In this document: one piece after another, positions 29,569-38,433 of the stretch
How the letters are laid out: each line of letters starts with the position of its first letter
Position numbering within the stretch: position 1 is the first letter of the stretch
Origin: Sphingomonas sp. HMP9
Lineage (GTDB): Bacteria > Pseudomonadota > Alphaproteobacteria > Sphingomonadales > Sphingomonadaceae
Reading direction: 5' to 3'
Assembly: GCF_013374115.1 (NCBI RefSeq)
Contig: NZ_AP022673.1
Span: 2,442,001 to 2,506,000, forward strand
Length of the DNA stretch: 64,000 nt
Notes under the pieces: model-generated
What the model was told of the DNA's origin: nothing
The model's database searches: none
What the model saw: the letters and a program-made list of their open reading frames with translations, nothing else
Made by a program: the position numbers and the translations under genes

Positions 29569-30008
29569 GCCCGGTCACCCGATGGCACGACTTGGAACGT
29601 CTTGGCGGTCGGCACGGCGTTCGCCTGATACGCGATCGCCAGCGCCCAGCCGGCGAGCAGCGCCATCAGCGCCCAGGTCGCCAGTGCCCCGCCTGCACGC
29701 GGTACGCTGGATGTCGGCTGGTCCATCCCGAACGCGTGCGCGACGCGGGCGATCACGAACACCGCACCGGCGATCCACAACCATAGCGTCGACCCGCCCG
29801 CGAGTTCGATCAGGCCGAGCAGGATCAGGATGAACGGCGCATATTCGGTGAAGTTGGCATGCGCGCGCATCCGCCCCTGCAACAGCGCATCGCCGTTATC
29901 GCCCAGCAGCACCTTGTCCTTCACGCGGATCGGCACGATTCGGAAGGCGAGCCACAGATTGACGACGGCAGCAGCCGCTGCGATCGTCAGTGTCACGGGT
30001 AATATCAC
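29565..30008 (-). CDS. MAPEG family membrane protein
   Basis: A 147-residue inner-membrane protein with four helices and the MAPEG pattern (GRMRAHANFTEYAPFILILL, then RVAHAFGM). Members include glutathione transferases and peroxidases of membranes; bacterial YecN-type proteins are largely uncharacterised. The GTG start follows GAGGGG. It is co-transcribed with the M28 peptidase gene (GTGA overlap), although a functional link is not obvious. Confidence 0.85.
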   Translation of the reverse strand: MILPVTLTIAAAAAVVNLWLAFRIVPIRVKDKVLLGDNGDALLQGRMRAHANFTEYAPFILILLGLIELAGGSTLWLWIAGAVFVIARVAHAFGMDQPTSSVPRAGGALATWALMALLAGWALAIAYQANAVPTAKTFQVVPSGDRA

Positions 30009-30233
30009 GGCGTTGCCCCTCGTTGGATGTCGACGGCGGTCCTGCCACCCGCGACCAATGGTTGCAACGCGAGGGCGAAAGCTTGCAACGCGGGACGAAT
30101 TCGCTATAGCGCCACGCTTCGCGAGCGTCAGGCCGCATGGGTTGCTTCAGGCGGCCGGCATTCATGTCGGTCGCCGAGTTCCGTGTCCAGGCGTACTCGG
30201 AGCCCCGACCTTTAGATTGAACAAGGTGCCGAA

Positions 30234-30413
30234 ATGGCCGTCCCCAAAAGAAAAACCTCGCCCTCCAAGCGCGGCATGCGCCGTGGCCACGACTCGCTCA
30301 CGATCGCGTCGTTCCAGGAATGCCCCAACTGTGGCGAACTGAAGCGTCCGCACAACCTCTGCGGGTCGTGCGGTCACTATAACGGTCGTGAAATCCTCTC
30401 GATCGAGGGCTGA
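30234..30413 (+). CDS. rpmF: 50S ribosomal protein L32
   Basis: A 59-residue ribosomal protein of the large subunit that begins [21 protein letters not shown] zinc-ribbon of four cysteines is present (CPNC at 30-33 and CGSC at 43-46), so this is the zinc-binding form. It is followed 41 bp later by plsX, the standard rpmF-plsX-fabH order that ties ribosome supply to fatty-acid synthesis. A small hairpin (GAGGCTTCCG / CGGAACCTC, 30412-30432) lies between rpmF and plsX. The usual upstream DUF177 gene is missing; the MAPEG gene is divergent. Confidence 0.97.
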   Translation: MAVPKRKTSPSKRGMRRGHDSLTIASFQECPNCGELKRPHNLCGSCGHYNGREILSIEG

Positions 30414-30454
30414 GGCTTCCGTCCGGAACCTCTAACTTGAACGAAGGATTGACG

Positions 30455-31483
30455 ATGCCCGACAGCGGCTGGATCGCGGTCGATGCGATGGGTGGCGACG
30501 ACGGGCTGGCAGTGATGCTCGCCGGCGTTGCGCGCGCGCGCCATCGATTCGAGGGCATGCGCTTCTTATTGGTCGGCGACGAAACTGCGATTCGTGAAGA
30601 GCTCAAGGCTCATCCGAACCTGTCGCAGAATTCCGAGATCGTCCACGCCCCCGAGGTCGTCGGCTCGAGCGAAAAGCCGAGCCAGGCGATCCGGCGGGCG
30701 AAGAAGACGTCGATGGGCATCGCGATCGACCTGGTGAAACAGGGTCGCGCCGCCGCCGCGGTGTCTTCGGGTAACACCGGCGCGCTGATGGCGATGGCGA
30801 AGCTGTCGCTGCGGATGCTGCCGGGTATCGACCGGCCGGCACTCGCGGCGCGTCTGCCGACCCTGGGCGATACCGACATGGTGATGCTCGACCTTGGTGC
30901 GAACACCGAGTGCGATGCGCGCAACCTCGTCCAGTTCGCGATCATGGGCGCCGCCTATGCGCGGACTGCTCTCGACATCCCGCACCCCCGCGTCGCACTG
31001 CTGAATATCGGCAGCGAGGACATGAAGGGTACCGACGAGATCCGCGACGCCGCCGCGCAGCTGCGCGCGACGCCGTCCGTCGACATGCAGTTCGAAGGCT
31101 TCATCGAGGGTGACCGGCTGTCGCGCGGTGAGGTCGACGTCGTGGTATGTGACGGCTTTTCGGGCAACATCGCGCTGAAGACCGCCGAGGGCACCGCGCG
31201 ATTCGTCGCCGACCTGCTCAAGCGCGCGTTCCGCAGCTCGGTGCGCTCGAAGCTCGGCTTCCTGATCTCGAAGCCGGCGACCGAATTGCTGCGCGATCAC
31301 CTCGATCCCAACAATCACAACGGCGCGGTCTTTCTCGGGCTCAACGGCATCGTCGTGAAGAGCCATGGCGGCGCCAACGAGCGCGGCGTCGCGACCGCTA
31401 TCGGCAATGCCGCCAAGATGGTCCGCAACGACCTGGTACGGCGGATCGCCGACGATCTCGGCAATGTGGAGAAGGCGGCATGA
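30455..31483 (+). CDS. plsX: Phosphate acyltransferase PlsX
   Basis: The 342-residue enzyme makes acyl-phosphate from acyl-ACP for phospholipid synthesis. The N-terminus VDAMGGDDG is the family signature; [13 protein letters not shown] and [15 protein letters not shown] are further conserved segments. ATG 30455 has GAAGGA upstream; a TTG six codons earlier is in frame but less likely. Its stop overlaps the fabH start as ATGA. Confidence 0.97.
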   Translation: MPDSGWIAVDAMGGDDGLAVMLAGVARARHRFEGMRFLLVGDETAIREELKAHPNLSQNSEIVHAPEVVGSSEKPSQAIRRAKKTSMGIAIDLVKQGRAAAAVSSGNTGALMAMAKLSLRMLPGIDRPALAARLPTLGDTDMVMLDLGANTECDARNLVQFAIMGAAYARTALDIPHPRVALLNIGSEDMKGTDEIRDAAAQLRATPSVDMQFEGFIEGDRLSRGEVDVVVCDGFSGNIALKTAEGTARFVADLLKRAFRSSVRSKLGFLISKPATELLRDHLDPNNHNGAVFLGLNGIVVKSHGGANERGVATAIGNAAKMVRNDLVRRIADDLGNVEKAA

Positions 31484-32448
31484 TCCGTTCGGTCGTCATC
31501 GGCACGGGCTCCGCCCTGCCCGTCCGTCGTGTCTCGAACGCCGAACTCACGGAGACCGTTGATACCAGCGACGAGTGGATCGTCGAGCGCACCGGCATCC
31601 GCTTCCGCCACATCGCCGGCGAAGGCGAGACGACCGCGACGCTGGCGGCCGATGCGTGCAAGGCCGCGCTGGTCGCAGCGGGGATCGACTCGCAGAGCAT
31701 CGACCTGATCGTGCTCGCCACCGCGACTCCGGACCAGACGTTTCCGTCGAGCGCCACCAAGGTGCAGGCGATGCTCGGGATCGACGACTGCGTCGCGTTC
31801 GACGTCGCCGCGGTCTGCTCGGGCTTCCTCTACGCGGTCCAGGTCGTCGACAGCATGATCCGCAGCGGTGTCGCCAAGCGTGCGCTGGTGATCGGCGCGG
31901 AGACGTTCAGCCGCATCCTCGACTGGGAAGACCGGACGACCTGCGTGTTGTTCGGCGATGGCGCTGGCGCGATCGTGCTCGAGGCGCAGGATACCGCCGA
32001 CGCGGACGGGCGCGGGATCCTGACGACCAAGCTGCACGCCGATGGCCGGCACAACGAGCTTCTCTACGTCGACGGCGGCGTCTCGACGACCGGCACTGTC
32101 GGCAAGCTGCGCATGAAGGGCCGCGAGGTCTTCCGTCATGCGGTGACTAACCTGGCATCCGTCATGACCGAGTCGCTGGCGATGGCCGGGCTCGACGCGA
32201 ACCAGGTCGACTGGGTCGTGCCGCATCAGGCGAACGCCCGGATCCTGGACGCGACCGCGCGGAAACTCGGCCTTGCCCCCGCCAAGGTTGTCGTCACCGT
32301 CGACCAGCATGCCAACACGTCGGCTGCCTCCGTACCGCTCGCTCTGGACGTCGCGGTGCGCGACGGTCGCATTCGGGAAGGCCAGATCGTCGTGCTGGAG
32401 GCGATGGGCGGCGGTTTTACCTGGGGTGCTGCGGTTATCCGCTTCTAA
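31480..32448 (+). CDS. fabH: 3-oxoacyl-ACP synthase III (KAS III)
   Basis: A 322-residue enzyme that starts fatty-acid synthesis by joining acetyl-CoA and malonyl-ACP. The catalytic triad is Cys113 ([11 protein letters not shown]), His249 ([10 protein letters not shown]) and Asn279 (DQHANTS). The C-terminal [12 protein letters not shown] is typical. It is translationally coupled to plsX (ATGA). ihfA follows after 96 bp, an order shared by many alphaproteobacteria. Confidence 0.97.
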   Translation: MIRSVVIGTGSALPVRRVSNAELTETVDTSDEWIVERTGIRFRHIAGEGETTATLAADACKAALVAAGIDSQSIDLIVLATATPDQTFPSSATKVQAMLGIDDCVAFDVAAVCSGFLYAVQVVDSMIRSGVAKRALVIGAETFSRILDWEDRTTCVLFGDGAGAIVLEAQDTADADGRGILTTKLHADGRHNELLYVDGGVSTTGTVGKLRMKGREVFRHAVTNLASVMTESLAMAGLDANQVDWVVPHQANARILDATARKLGLAPAKVVVTVDQHANTSAASVPLALDVAVRDGRIREGQIVVLEAMGGGFTWGAAVIRF

Positions 32449-32544
32449 TCCTGCCACAAACCAATCGATTCGCTTGTAGAACAAAAGTTCTTCCGGTCGC
32501 GTTCCAGCTTGTGTAGGAGGGGCGCCGAGACTGGGAGCTTGTGA

Positions 32545-32844
32545 ATGACGATGACCGGTACTTTGACGCGGGCCGATTTGGCCGAGTCCCTCCACCGCGA
32601 GGTTGGATTGTCGCGTTCGGACTCATCGAAGATCGTCGAACAGATCCTCGCCGAGATGTGCGGCGCGCTGTCCGAAGGCGAGAACGTCAAGATCTCCGGG
32701 TTCGGGACGTTCGTGCTGCGCGACAAGGGCGAGCGCGTGGGCCGCAATCCGAAGACCGGCATCGAAGTGCCGATCGCGCCCCGCCGTGTCCTGACGTTCC
32801 GCGCAAGCCAGATGATGCGTGAGCGCATCGTCGGTGCCGACTAA
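32545..32844 (+). CDS. ihfA: Integration host factor subunit alpha
   Basis: A 99-residue DNA-bending protein of the HU/IHF family. [18 protein letters not shown] opens the protein, [21 protein letters not shown] is the DNA-binding arm and VLTFRAS the end of the fold; the pattern is IhfA rather than HU. IHF bends DNA at many sites, including those between sigma-54 activators and polymerase, which is relevant given the flagellar promoters here. GGGAG lies 9 bases before the start. ATG 32551 is an alternative. Confidence 0.93.
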   Translation: MTMTGTLTRADLAESLHREVGLSRSDSSKIVEQILAEMCGALSEGENVKISGFGTFVLRDKGERVGRNPKTGIEVPIAPRRVLTFRASQMMRERIVGAD

Positions 32845-32851
32845 TCCAGCA

Positions 32852-33319
32852 ATGCCCGACGGTGACGATGATTCCCCTGCCGACCCTACAGGCGACAGCG
32901 GTCAAAATACCAATCTTGTCTTAGCCAGCGACGGGGACGCTCCGTCGGCATCCGTTCCTGGCAAAACTCCCGTTTCAGGCAAGACTGGCGCGGCGTTTCG
33001 AACGATCGGCGAGCTGTCACGCGAGACCGGCCTGCCACAGCATATCCTGCGATATTGGGAGACCCGGTTTCCGCAGCTGCGCCCCCTGCAACGCGCGGGC
33101 AATCGACGCTATTACCGTGCCGAGGATGCGGTACTGGTCCGGCGGATCGATACGCTGCTCAATCGCGAAGGCTATACCGTCCGCGGCGTGCAGCAATTGC
33201 TTGCCGCTGAAAAGACACCGGTCGCCACGACCGAGGCGATCGAGCCCATGATCCCTGCCCTCCGTGCGATCCGCGCGCTTCTGGCAGACGCATTGGTCGA
33301 GGACGGCCGGCGCGCCTGA
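32852..33319 (+). CDS. MerR family transcriptional regulator
   Basis: The protein has 155 residues from ATG 32852. After a 45-residue acidic, Pro/Ser-rich tail comes a MerR winged HTH (FRTIGELSRETGLPQHILRYW) and a short effector end; no metal-binding cysteines are visible, so this is the small MerR-like type that follows ihfA in many alphaproteobacteria. Function is unknown. A GTG start at 32819 would overlap ihfA; GTG 32834 is also possible. It is likely co-transcribed with ihfA. Confidence 0.85.
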   Translation: MPDGDDDSPADPTGDSGQNTNLVLASDGDAPSASVPGKTPVSGKTGAAFRTIGELSRETGLPQHILRYWETRFPQLRPLQRAGNRRYYRAEDAVLVRRIDTLLNREGYTVRGVQQLLAAEKTPVATTEAIEPMIPALRAIRALLADALVEDGRRA

Positions 33320-33372
33320 CGCGCTGTCGGTAAAAGGGAAAGGGGAAGAACGATGCCCTCCCCTCGCCGATC

Positions 33373-33888
33373 TTAACCCTCGCTGCCGAGCGTCTTCTTG
33401 GCCGCGTCGAGTGCTGCCTTGCCGCCCTTGCGGACGGTCTTCACCGCGTCTTCCGATGCCTTCTCGATCGTCGTGCCGGCCTTACGACCGAGCCCGATCG
33501 ACTTCGCCATCGCACGACGCGCTTCCGAATAGGTCGCGGCGACCATCGGATAGTCGGCCTTCAGGTTGAAGCGCTCGCGATACTGTTCCGGCGTCATGCC
33601 GTTGGTCGACAGGTGGCGACGCAGCGTCTTGTACTTCTTGCCGTCGAGCATCGAGATGATGTGATCCGGCGACGCGAGCGACTTGCGGACCGAAACGGCC
33701 GGCTCCGACGCAGGCATCGCAGCAGTCTCGGGTTCGGCATCGCCATTACCGACAAGCTTCTCGACCGCAGCGTGCATCGCGACGAGGAACGTGGGTACGT
33801 CGTCTGCGGCGGTGCGCGTATTGGGGTTCGCAAGCCATGCTGCCGTCAGTTCGGCGGCAAGCTCGACCGTATTGATTGTATCAGTCAC
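33373..33888 (-). CDS. MucR/Ros family transcriptional regulator, zinc ligands altered (copy 1)
   Basis: The 171-residue protein has the Ros/MucR domain: ISMLDGKKYKTLRRHLSTNG followed by MTPEQYRERFNLKADYPM. In Ros the zinc ligands are Cys, Cys, His, His. Here those positions read S79, D82, H92 and N96, so a classic zinc site cannot form. The C-terminus (about 130-171) is Lys/Ala-rich and helical, unlike the other copy. MucR proteins bind AT-rich DNA as H-NS-like silencers and often control motility and polysaccharide. It is paralogous to the gene at 35960. Confidence 0.85.
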   Translation of the reverse strand: MTDTINTVELAAELTAAWLANPNTRTAADDVPTFLVAMHAAVEKLVGNGDAEPETAAMPASEPAVSVRKSLASPDHIISMLDGKKYKTLRRHLSTNGMTPEQYRERFNLKADYPMVAATYSEARRAMAKSIGLGRKAGTTIEKASEDAVKTVRKGGKAALDAAKKTLGSEG

Positions 33889-34665
33889 ACTAGGTCCTTG
33901 AATTCGTAATGCACCCCTGCGAGCAGGCGCCTACAGCTTTTGGCTGCAAATGAACACCAGGTGTTTACCATACGCCTATTATTACGTTTTGTTCATTCAC
34001 GCCGCAAATGTCAGTGAGCGGCCCGATGTGCTTTGATGTCACGCCGCAGATAGCCAGACTTTGGCTAACAGGATGTCCGCATCGAAGAACGCAAAGTCCC
34101 AATGCAGACGTCCATGACAAACATTATGGATCCTTGGCTTTCCGATCGGTACGCCATCGAACGATCGCCAATCCGGTGACTGATACTCAAGCCGGAAACG
34201 GCTTATCGTCGCCGCTACTTTGTTACTCCGACATTCATGTCGCGATGCCCCGAACATGCGTTGCACAACCGCCTTGCCGGCGAGATCAGCGACCTTTGAT
34301 GCGCATGTCGCACGCGGCAGAAACTTGTTCCGTCTGCCGCACGCGTCATCATGCGTCGACCCGCGGTATGAGACGGGGCGACCCGCACCAGAAGTCGCCG
34401 CGGCGCAATTCGCCATCGTTAGTCGCTACGGTGGCAAGCACTTGCCTAGGAACGGTCCCTGGCTCAGCATCTTGCATGAACGGCTGCACACCCTGCCGAA
34501 GCGCCTTCACCCGGCCGCCTACGAAAGGGCCAAAGCAGCATGTGGCGCAGCGGGCACCCATATCCTAGAATCGAACATCGGAGCGATTGGATTTCGAAGC
34601 CACCTCCGTCGCACGCCGAACAAGCAAAGCGCCTTATGAAGTGCAAGAAAGGGACGGATGCGAAG
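33889..34665. other. Gene-poor, partly AT-rich region
   Basis: About 780 bp. The first 110 bp (promoter of the minus-strand mucR-like gene) is AT-rich around 33960-34000. ORFs on both strands here have no recognisable domain, uneven composition and overlap each other, so none is called. It may be an eroded remnant. Confidence 0.5.
33953..33965. promoter_or_regulatory. Palindrome AACACCAGGTGTT upstream of mucR copy 1, possible operator
   Basis: A perfect 6+6 bp palindrome with a 1-bp centre lies 65 bp before the start codon, next to AT-rich sequence of the kind MucR prefers. Autoregulation is known in the family; this site itself is a guess. Confidence 0.3.
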
Positions 34666-35325
34666 ATGATCGGGGGCAGCCTATCAGAGAGCGTTAGAAG
34701 CCTAGCAGCCGGCGGAGGGCTGATCGTGCTGGTGGCAATCGCTGGCTGCGGCTCGCCCGAAGACGCCCGTGCAAACAGAAGAATGCCTGGTTCCGCACCG
34801 GCTGGAACGGCAACGGTCGCGTCAGTCCCGGTTACCGCGAACGCAGCCGGCGCAGACGCCCCCGTTCGCTCGACCACGGCCGTTGTCGTCGTCGGCGATA
34901 CGCTGTGCCAAGTCGGTGAGATGCGCCTCTTCTCCTGCGAGATCGGTGCCAAGCGCGTGTCGGTGTGCGGCGGTGGCTCGGGTGCGGTCTATCGCTACGG
35001 AACGCCCAGCAAGGTGGAGCTTAGCTCGCATAACCTGACCTTCGCCAAGCGGAGCTATTCGGGTGGCGGAGAATCGCAGATCACTGCTAAAAACGATGAT
35101 TACACCTACACCGTGTTCGATAGCACAGTGAGAACCTCCTTCGGTGAGGGCGCTAACAACCCGGCATTTTCGAGCGGACTGATCATGGCGCGCGGGGAAC
35201 GCGTCATTGCATCGAAAATGTGCAACCGCGAATCCTCGGTGGAAGCGCCCGCGGAAAGGGCGCTGCCGACTGGCAACTTCATCAGACGGATCGCGAAGAT
35301 CGTGCCGACCAGGATCGCGAGATAG
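34666..35325 (+). CDS. Lipoprotein, hypothetical; C-terminus possibly replaced
   Basis: The 219-residue product has a lipoprotein signal with lipobox VAIAGC (Cys28), so it should be anchored in a membrane. The mature domain (LCQVGEMRLFSCEIGAKRVSVCGG, about residues 80-105, then VYRYG) resembles a small secreted domain seen in uncharacterised proteobacterial proteins; no function is known. The last 25 residues (from about 35250) are Arg-rich and overlap an apparent gene fragment on the other strand, which suggests a rearrangement cut the original end. AAGGGA precedes ATG 34666; ATG 34636 is possible. Confidence 0.6.
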   Translation: MIGGSLSESVRSLAAGGGLIVLVAIAGCGSPEDARANRRMPGSAPAGTATVASVPVTANAAGADAPVRSTTAVVVVGDTLCQVGEMRLFSCEIGAKRVSVCGGGSGAVYRYGTPSKVELSSHNLTFAKRSYSGGGESQITAKNDDYTYTVFDSTVRTSFGEGANNPAFSSGLIMARGERVIASKMCNRESSVEAPAERALPTGNFIRRIAKIVPTRIAR

Positions 35326-35519
35326 CCGATCTGTCGTACGACGCTTCCGTCGCCGCCCTCGACGTTGGTCATGATCGGGCCGAGCATCACCAGGGAAATC
35401 AGCGCGATGATCGCGATCCGCAGCGGCATCAGTCGGTCACCGACGCTTCTGAGCACCGGCGCGTCGTCGTCCGCAGCGCCCTCGCCGAGTTTGGCCAGCC
35501 AGTCGCTGCCCGAGTAGGA
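35271..35519 (-). pseudogene. Possible fragment of a polytopic membrane protein (O-antigen ligase-like start)
   Basis: On the minus strand the translation LMPLRIAIIALISLVMLGP, then GGDGSVVRQIGYLAILVGT reads as two good membrane helices with a short loop, similar in feel to the N-terminus of O-antigen ligase/polymerase proteins. The pattern stops at about 35271, where the sequence becomes the antisense of the lipoprotein gene. No downstream part of such a gene is present. It looks like a truncated remnant; the family is a low-confidence guess. Confidence 0.35.
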
Positions 35520-35959
35520 TCCCGGTTTGGCCCCTGGTTTGGATAGGGCGTGCGCGGTCCTCCCAATGCCACTGGAGCGGTTCGCGCGGTCGGATCGGTT
35601 CACGCCGTTGGGTCCTGAAAGCATGCGGAAACTCAATCGATAGGATGCATCGCAGGTACGACGCGTGCCGGACAGGTTGCGCGATAGCGATCGACGCGGC
35701 CGACGATATGCACGCGACCGTTCCTCCAATTCTATCCGCCGCGACGACAGGCGTCGACCATCCGAGACCGGCGATATCTGCCTCATGCCTGTTGTTTGCA
35801 GGATCGAGAACTTTGATCTGGAGCAGTCGAAATGATCGGATCATCAGGCACAAACGCTGCCAAGGTCGATTTTTACAATTTAATGGGCTGAAACCGTCTT
35901 TGGATGGTTGAACCCGCTGTGACACGCCGTTACGGGGTCCGCAGACAATGGAGTATACT
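35520..35959. other. Gene-poor stretch before mucR copy 2
   Basis: About 440 bp without a supported gene. The last 90 bp contain an AT-rich patch (TTTTTACAATTTAATGG near 35870) that probably holds the promoter of the mucR-like gene. Confidence 0.45.
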
Positions 35960-36460
35960 ATGGCCGAAGATACCACTGACCTGAATGCCGTCGAGCTGGC
36001 AACAGAACCTACGATCGCCTGGCTCGGCAACCCGAATACGCGGAGTTCGGCTGATGACGTTCCCGCGTTTCTCGGCAAAATGCATGAGACCGTCGCGACG
36101 TTGCTCGGCACCACGACCGAGGCTGCTCCGGTCGAAGCTGCGACCGAATACACGCCTGCCGTAACGGCACGCAAATCGCTCGCGTCGAAGGATCACATCA
36201 TATCGATGATCGACGGCAAGTCGTACAAGACTTTGCGCCGTCACCTCGCGACGCACGGCATGACTCCTGCCGAATACCGCGAACGTTATGGCCTGAAGCC
36301 CGATTACCCGATGGTCGCCGAAAACTACTCGGAAAGCCGTCGCGCGATGGCGAAGAAGATCGGCCTCGTTCGCAAGCCTGGTCCGCGCAAGACCGACTCG
36401 GCGCCTGCCCAGGCGACGACGCGCAAGCGCAAGACGGACATCGCCGCCGCCGCTGAATAA
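35960..36460 (+). CDS. MucR/Ros family transcriptional regulator (copy 2)
   Basis: A 166-residue paralogue of the 33373 gene; the first 50 residues share VEL, AWL, NPNTR, ADDVP and the HTH-like part shares SMIDGKSYKTLRRHLATHG and MTPAEYRERYGLKPDYPM. The zinc-ligand positions are S82, D85, H95, H99: both histidines kept, the first Cys changed. The C-terminus is Lys/Arg/Ala-rich. ATG 35960 is chosen because GGAG lies 6 bases upstream; ATG 35948 is in frame. A strong terminator follows, then the flagellar cluster. Confidence 0.88.
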   Translation: MAEDTTDLNAVELATEPTIAWLGNPNTRSSADDVPAFLGKMHETVATLLGTTTEAAPVEAATEYTPAVTARKSLASKDHIISMIDGKSYKTLRRHLATHGMTPAEYRERYGLKPDYPMVAENYSESRRAMAKKIGLVRKPGPRKTDSAPAQATTRKRKTDIAAAAE

Positions 36461-36480
36461 GCGACGCCGCGAGGACCGAC

Positions 36481-36514
36481 AAAAGGACCGGCGTCTCGCG
36501 ACGCCGGTCCTTTT
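36481..36514. terminator. Strong bidirectional terminator
   Basis: A perfect 15-bp stem (AAAAGGACCGGCGTC / GACGCCGGTCCTTTT) with a TCGC loop lies between the convergent mucR-like and motB genes, with T runs on both strands. Confidence 0.93.
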
Positions 36515-36567
36515 GTCGGTGCCGCCGAGCGCTGAGTCGTTACGTTGCGACCGTCACTTGGCGACCA

Positions 36568-37473
36568 TCACTTCGCGAAGAGCCCGCGGCGGTAGAGCAA
36601 TGTGATCGCGACGCGGCGGTTGCGCGGGTCCGCGGGATCCTTGACGATCAGTGGCTCCCGATCGGCGACGCCTTCGATCCGCTCGAACCGTTCCTCCGGC
36701 GTGCCACCCGACAACAACCGTCGCCGCGTCGCCTCGGCGCGGCCTGAGGACAGCATCCAGTTGTTCATCGCGCGCGGATCGCCGTACGGTACGCTGTCGG
36801 TATGCCCGCGGATCATGATCGGGTTCCGCATGCCCTGCACCGAGCCGGCGATCATGCCGATCAGTGCCGACGCCTCGGGATCGAGCGCGGTCGTACCCAG
36901 CGCGAACATCGAATAGTTGGCGTCGTCGACCAGGTCGATCCGCATCCCGTCCTGCGTCGGCAAGAACCGGACATGGTTCTGCAATCGTGACAATCTGGCG
37001 TTCCCCGCGATCTGGCCAAGCACGCGCCGACGCAGCGCCGCGAAGTTCTTGCGGTCTTCCTTGGTCAGCGCGTCGCGGCTTTTCAACGACCCCTTGGGCC
37101 CCGTCCCTGCCGACGGACCGCCGAGCCCGGCATCGGGGATCGCCAGTTGCGCCATGCTGGTCTGGCCGGGCTTGGGACCGATGCGGTTCTTGTCGAGGAT
37201 CGATTCACCGCCGAACAGCCCGCCGCCGCCGATCCCGAGCGAGCGCGTGTTGAGGATGGTCGGAGCGAAGTAATCCGCAATGCCCTTGCGCTGTTTCTCG
37301 GTGGTCGCGCCGACGATCCACAGCAGCAGGAAGAACGCCATCATTGCCGTGACGAAATCGGCATAGGCGACTTTCCACGCGCCACCGTGATGGCCGCCAT
37401 GCGCCTCGATATAGATCTTCTTGACGATGACCTTGGGCGGCTGGTTCGTACCGTGAGGCGCGCGGGCGGCCAC
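36568..37473 (-). CDS. motB: Flagellar motor stator protein MotB
   Basis: The 301-residue stator subunit has a single membrane helix (AWKVAYADFVTAMMAFFLLL) with the proton-binding Asp39, a plug/linker, and a C-terminal OmpA-like peptidoglycan-binding domain (about 180-300) with MIRGHTDSVPYG and SSGRAEATRRRL. It anchors the MotA ring to the wall and forms the ion path. It starts 4 bp after motA ends. A second, shorter stator-like pair is encoded at 47844-49066. Confidence 0.95.
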   Translation of the reverse strand: MAARAPHGTNQPPKVIVKKIYIEAHGGHHGGAWKVAYADFVTAMMAFFLLLWIVGATTEKQRKGIADYFAPTILNTRSLGIGGGGLFGGESILDKNRIGPKPGQTSMAQLAIPDAGLGGPSAGTGPKGSLKSRDALTKEDRKNFAALRRRVLGQIAGNARLSRLQNHVRFLPTQDGMRIDLVDDANYSMFALGTTALDPEASALIGMIAGSVQGMRNPIMIRGHTDSVPYGDPRAMNNWMLSSGRAEATRRRLLSGGTPEERFERIEGVADREPLIVKDPADPRNRRVAITLLYRRGLFAK

Positions 37474-37477
37474 CGGG

Positions 37478-38341
37478 TTACTTCCCGCGAAGCCCGTCGA
37501 AGACTTCGGCGAAGCCCGGCTGGTTCTTGTGCGCGATGCCCGAGCGCGCGGCCTCGATCACCAGCGGCTGCGGATGGCCGTGCAGCGAGGCAATGATGAT
37601 CTGCTTCACCACGTCGTAGATCGACGCATCGGCATCGAGCACCTGCTTCAACCGGTTCGCGAGCGGCGCGACGATTCCGTACGCCAGCAGCACGCCCATG
37701 AACGTGCCGACCAGCGCCGAGCCGATCATCGCGCCCAAAATCGACGGTGGCTTGTCGATCGAGCCCATCGTCTTCACCACGCCGAGCACCGCCGCGACGA
37801 TACCCAGCGCGGGCAACGCGTCGGCGAGGCTCGCGAGCGTGCCGTGCGCGGCCTCCTCCTCGTGGTGATGCGTCTTGATCGAGTGGTCCATCACCTCCTC
37901 GACCGCGTGCACGTCGAGCGTGCCCGACGACACCACGACCAGGCGCAGCGTGTCGGCGATCAGGTTGACGAGCGCCTTGTCCTTCAGGAGCTTGGGATAT
38001 TCGGCGAACACCGCGGACGACTGCGGATCCTCGACATGCGGCTCGAGCGCGATCGGGCCGTCCATCCGCAGCATCTTCATCAGCTTGCTGACGAGGAAGA
38101 TGACGTCGAGATAGTCCTGTTTCTTGTATTTCGGGCCCTTGAAGACCTTGCCGAGGCCAGCGCCGAGACCTTTCAGCTCCTTGCCCGAATTGCCGATGAT
38201 CAGCGCGCCGGCGGCGGCCCCGCCGATGATCAGCATCTCGTGCGGAATGGCCTCCATGACGGGGCCGAGCGCGCCGCCGGTGAAGGCGAATCCGCCGAAC
38301 ACCATGACGAGCAGGACGACGATGCCGATAACCGGAAACAT
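37478..38341 (-). CDS. motA: Flagellar motor stator protein MotA
   Basis: A 287-residue inner-membrane protein of the long E. coli MotA type with four helices. Conserved parts are LPALGIVAAVLGVVKTMGSIDKPP (loop and helix 3, including the functional proline) and VGTFMGVLLAYGIVAPLANR (helix 4). The cytoplasmic loop between helices 2 and 3 contains the charged residues that contact FliG. The ribosome site AGGGGGAA precedes the ATG. It forms a two-gene operon with motB at the 3' end of the flg cluster, separated from flgL by 92 bp. Confidence 0.95.
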   Translation of the reverse strand: MFPVIGIVVLLVMVFGGFAFTGGALGPVMEAIPHEMLIIGGAAAGALIIGNSGKELKGLGAGLGKVFKGPKYKKQDYLDVIFLVSKLMKMLRMDGPIALEPHVEDPQSSAVFAEYPKLLKDKALVNLIADTLRLVVVSSGTLDVHAVEEVMDHSIKTHHHEEEAAHGTLASLADALPALGIVAAVLGVVKTMGSIDKPPSILGAMIGSALVGTFMGVLLAYGIVAPLANRLKQVLDADASIYDVVKQIIIASLHGHPQPLVIEAARSGIAHKNQPGFAEVFDGLRGK

Positions 38342-38433
38342 GGTGTTCGAAATTCCCCCTGGACCGATTACGGCGGTAGCGTAGCGCGAGCGTTAACCGG
38401 ATTTGGTAGCCAAGCCGTTACCAGCCGGCCCGC

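Noticed and set aside
34008..34639. ORFs of 125-186 codons on both strands
   Set aside because: They overlap each other, lack ribosome sites and recognisable domains, and have high Cys/His/Arg content typical of non-coding frames.
38342..38400. Possible sigma-28 promoter before motA (GCCGTAAT as -10)
   Set aside because: The -10 box is fair, but the nearest TAAC is 17 bases away, not 15, and no TAAA fits; kept out of the feature list.
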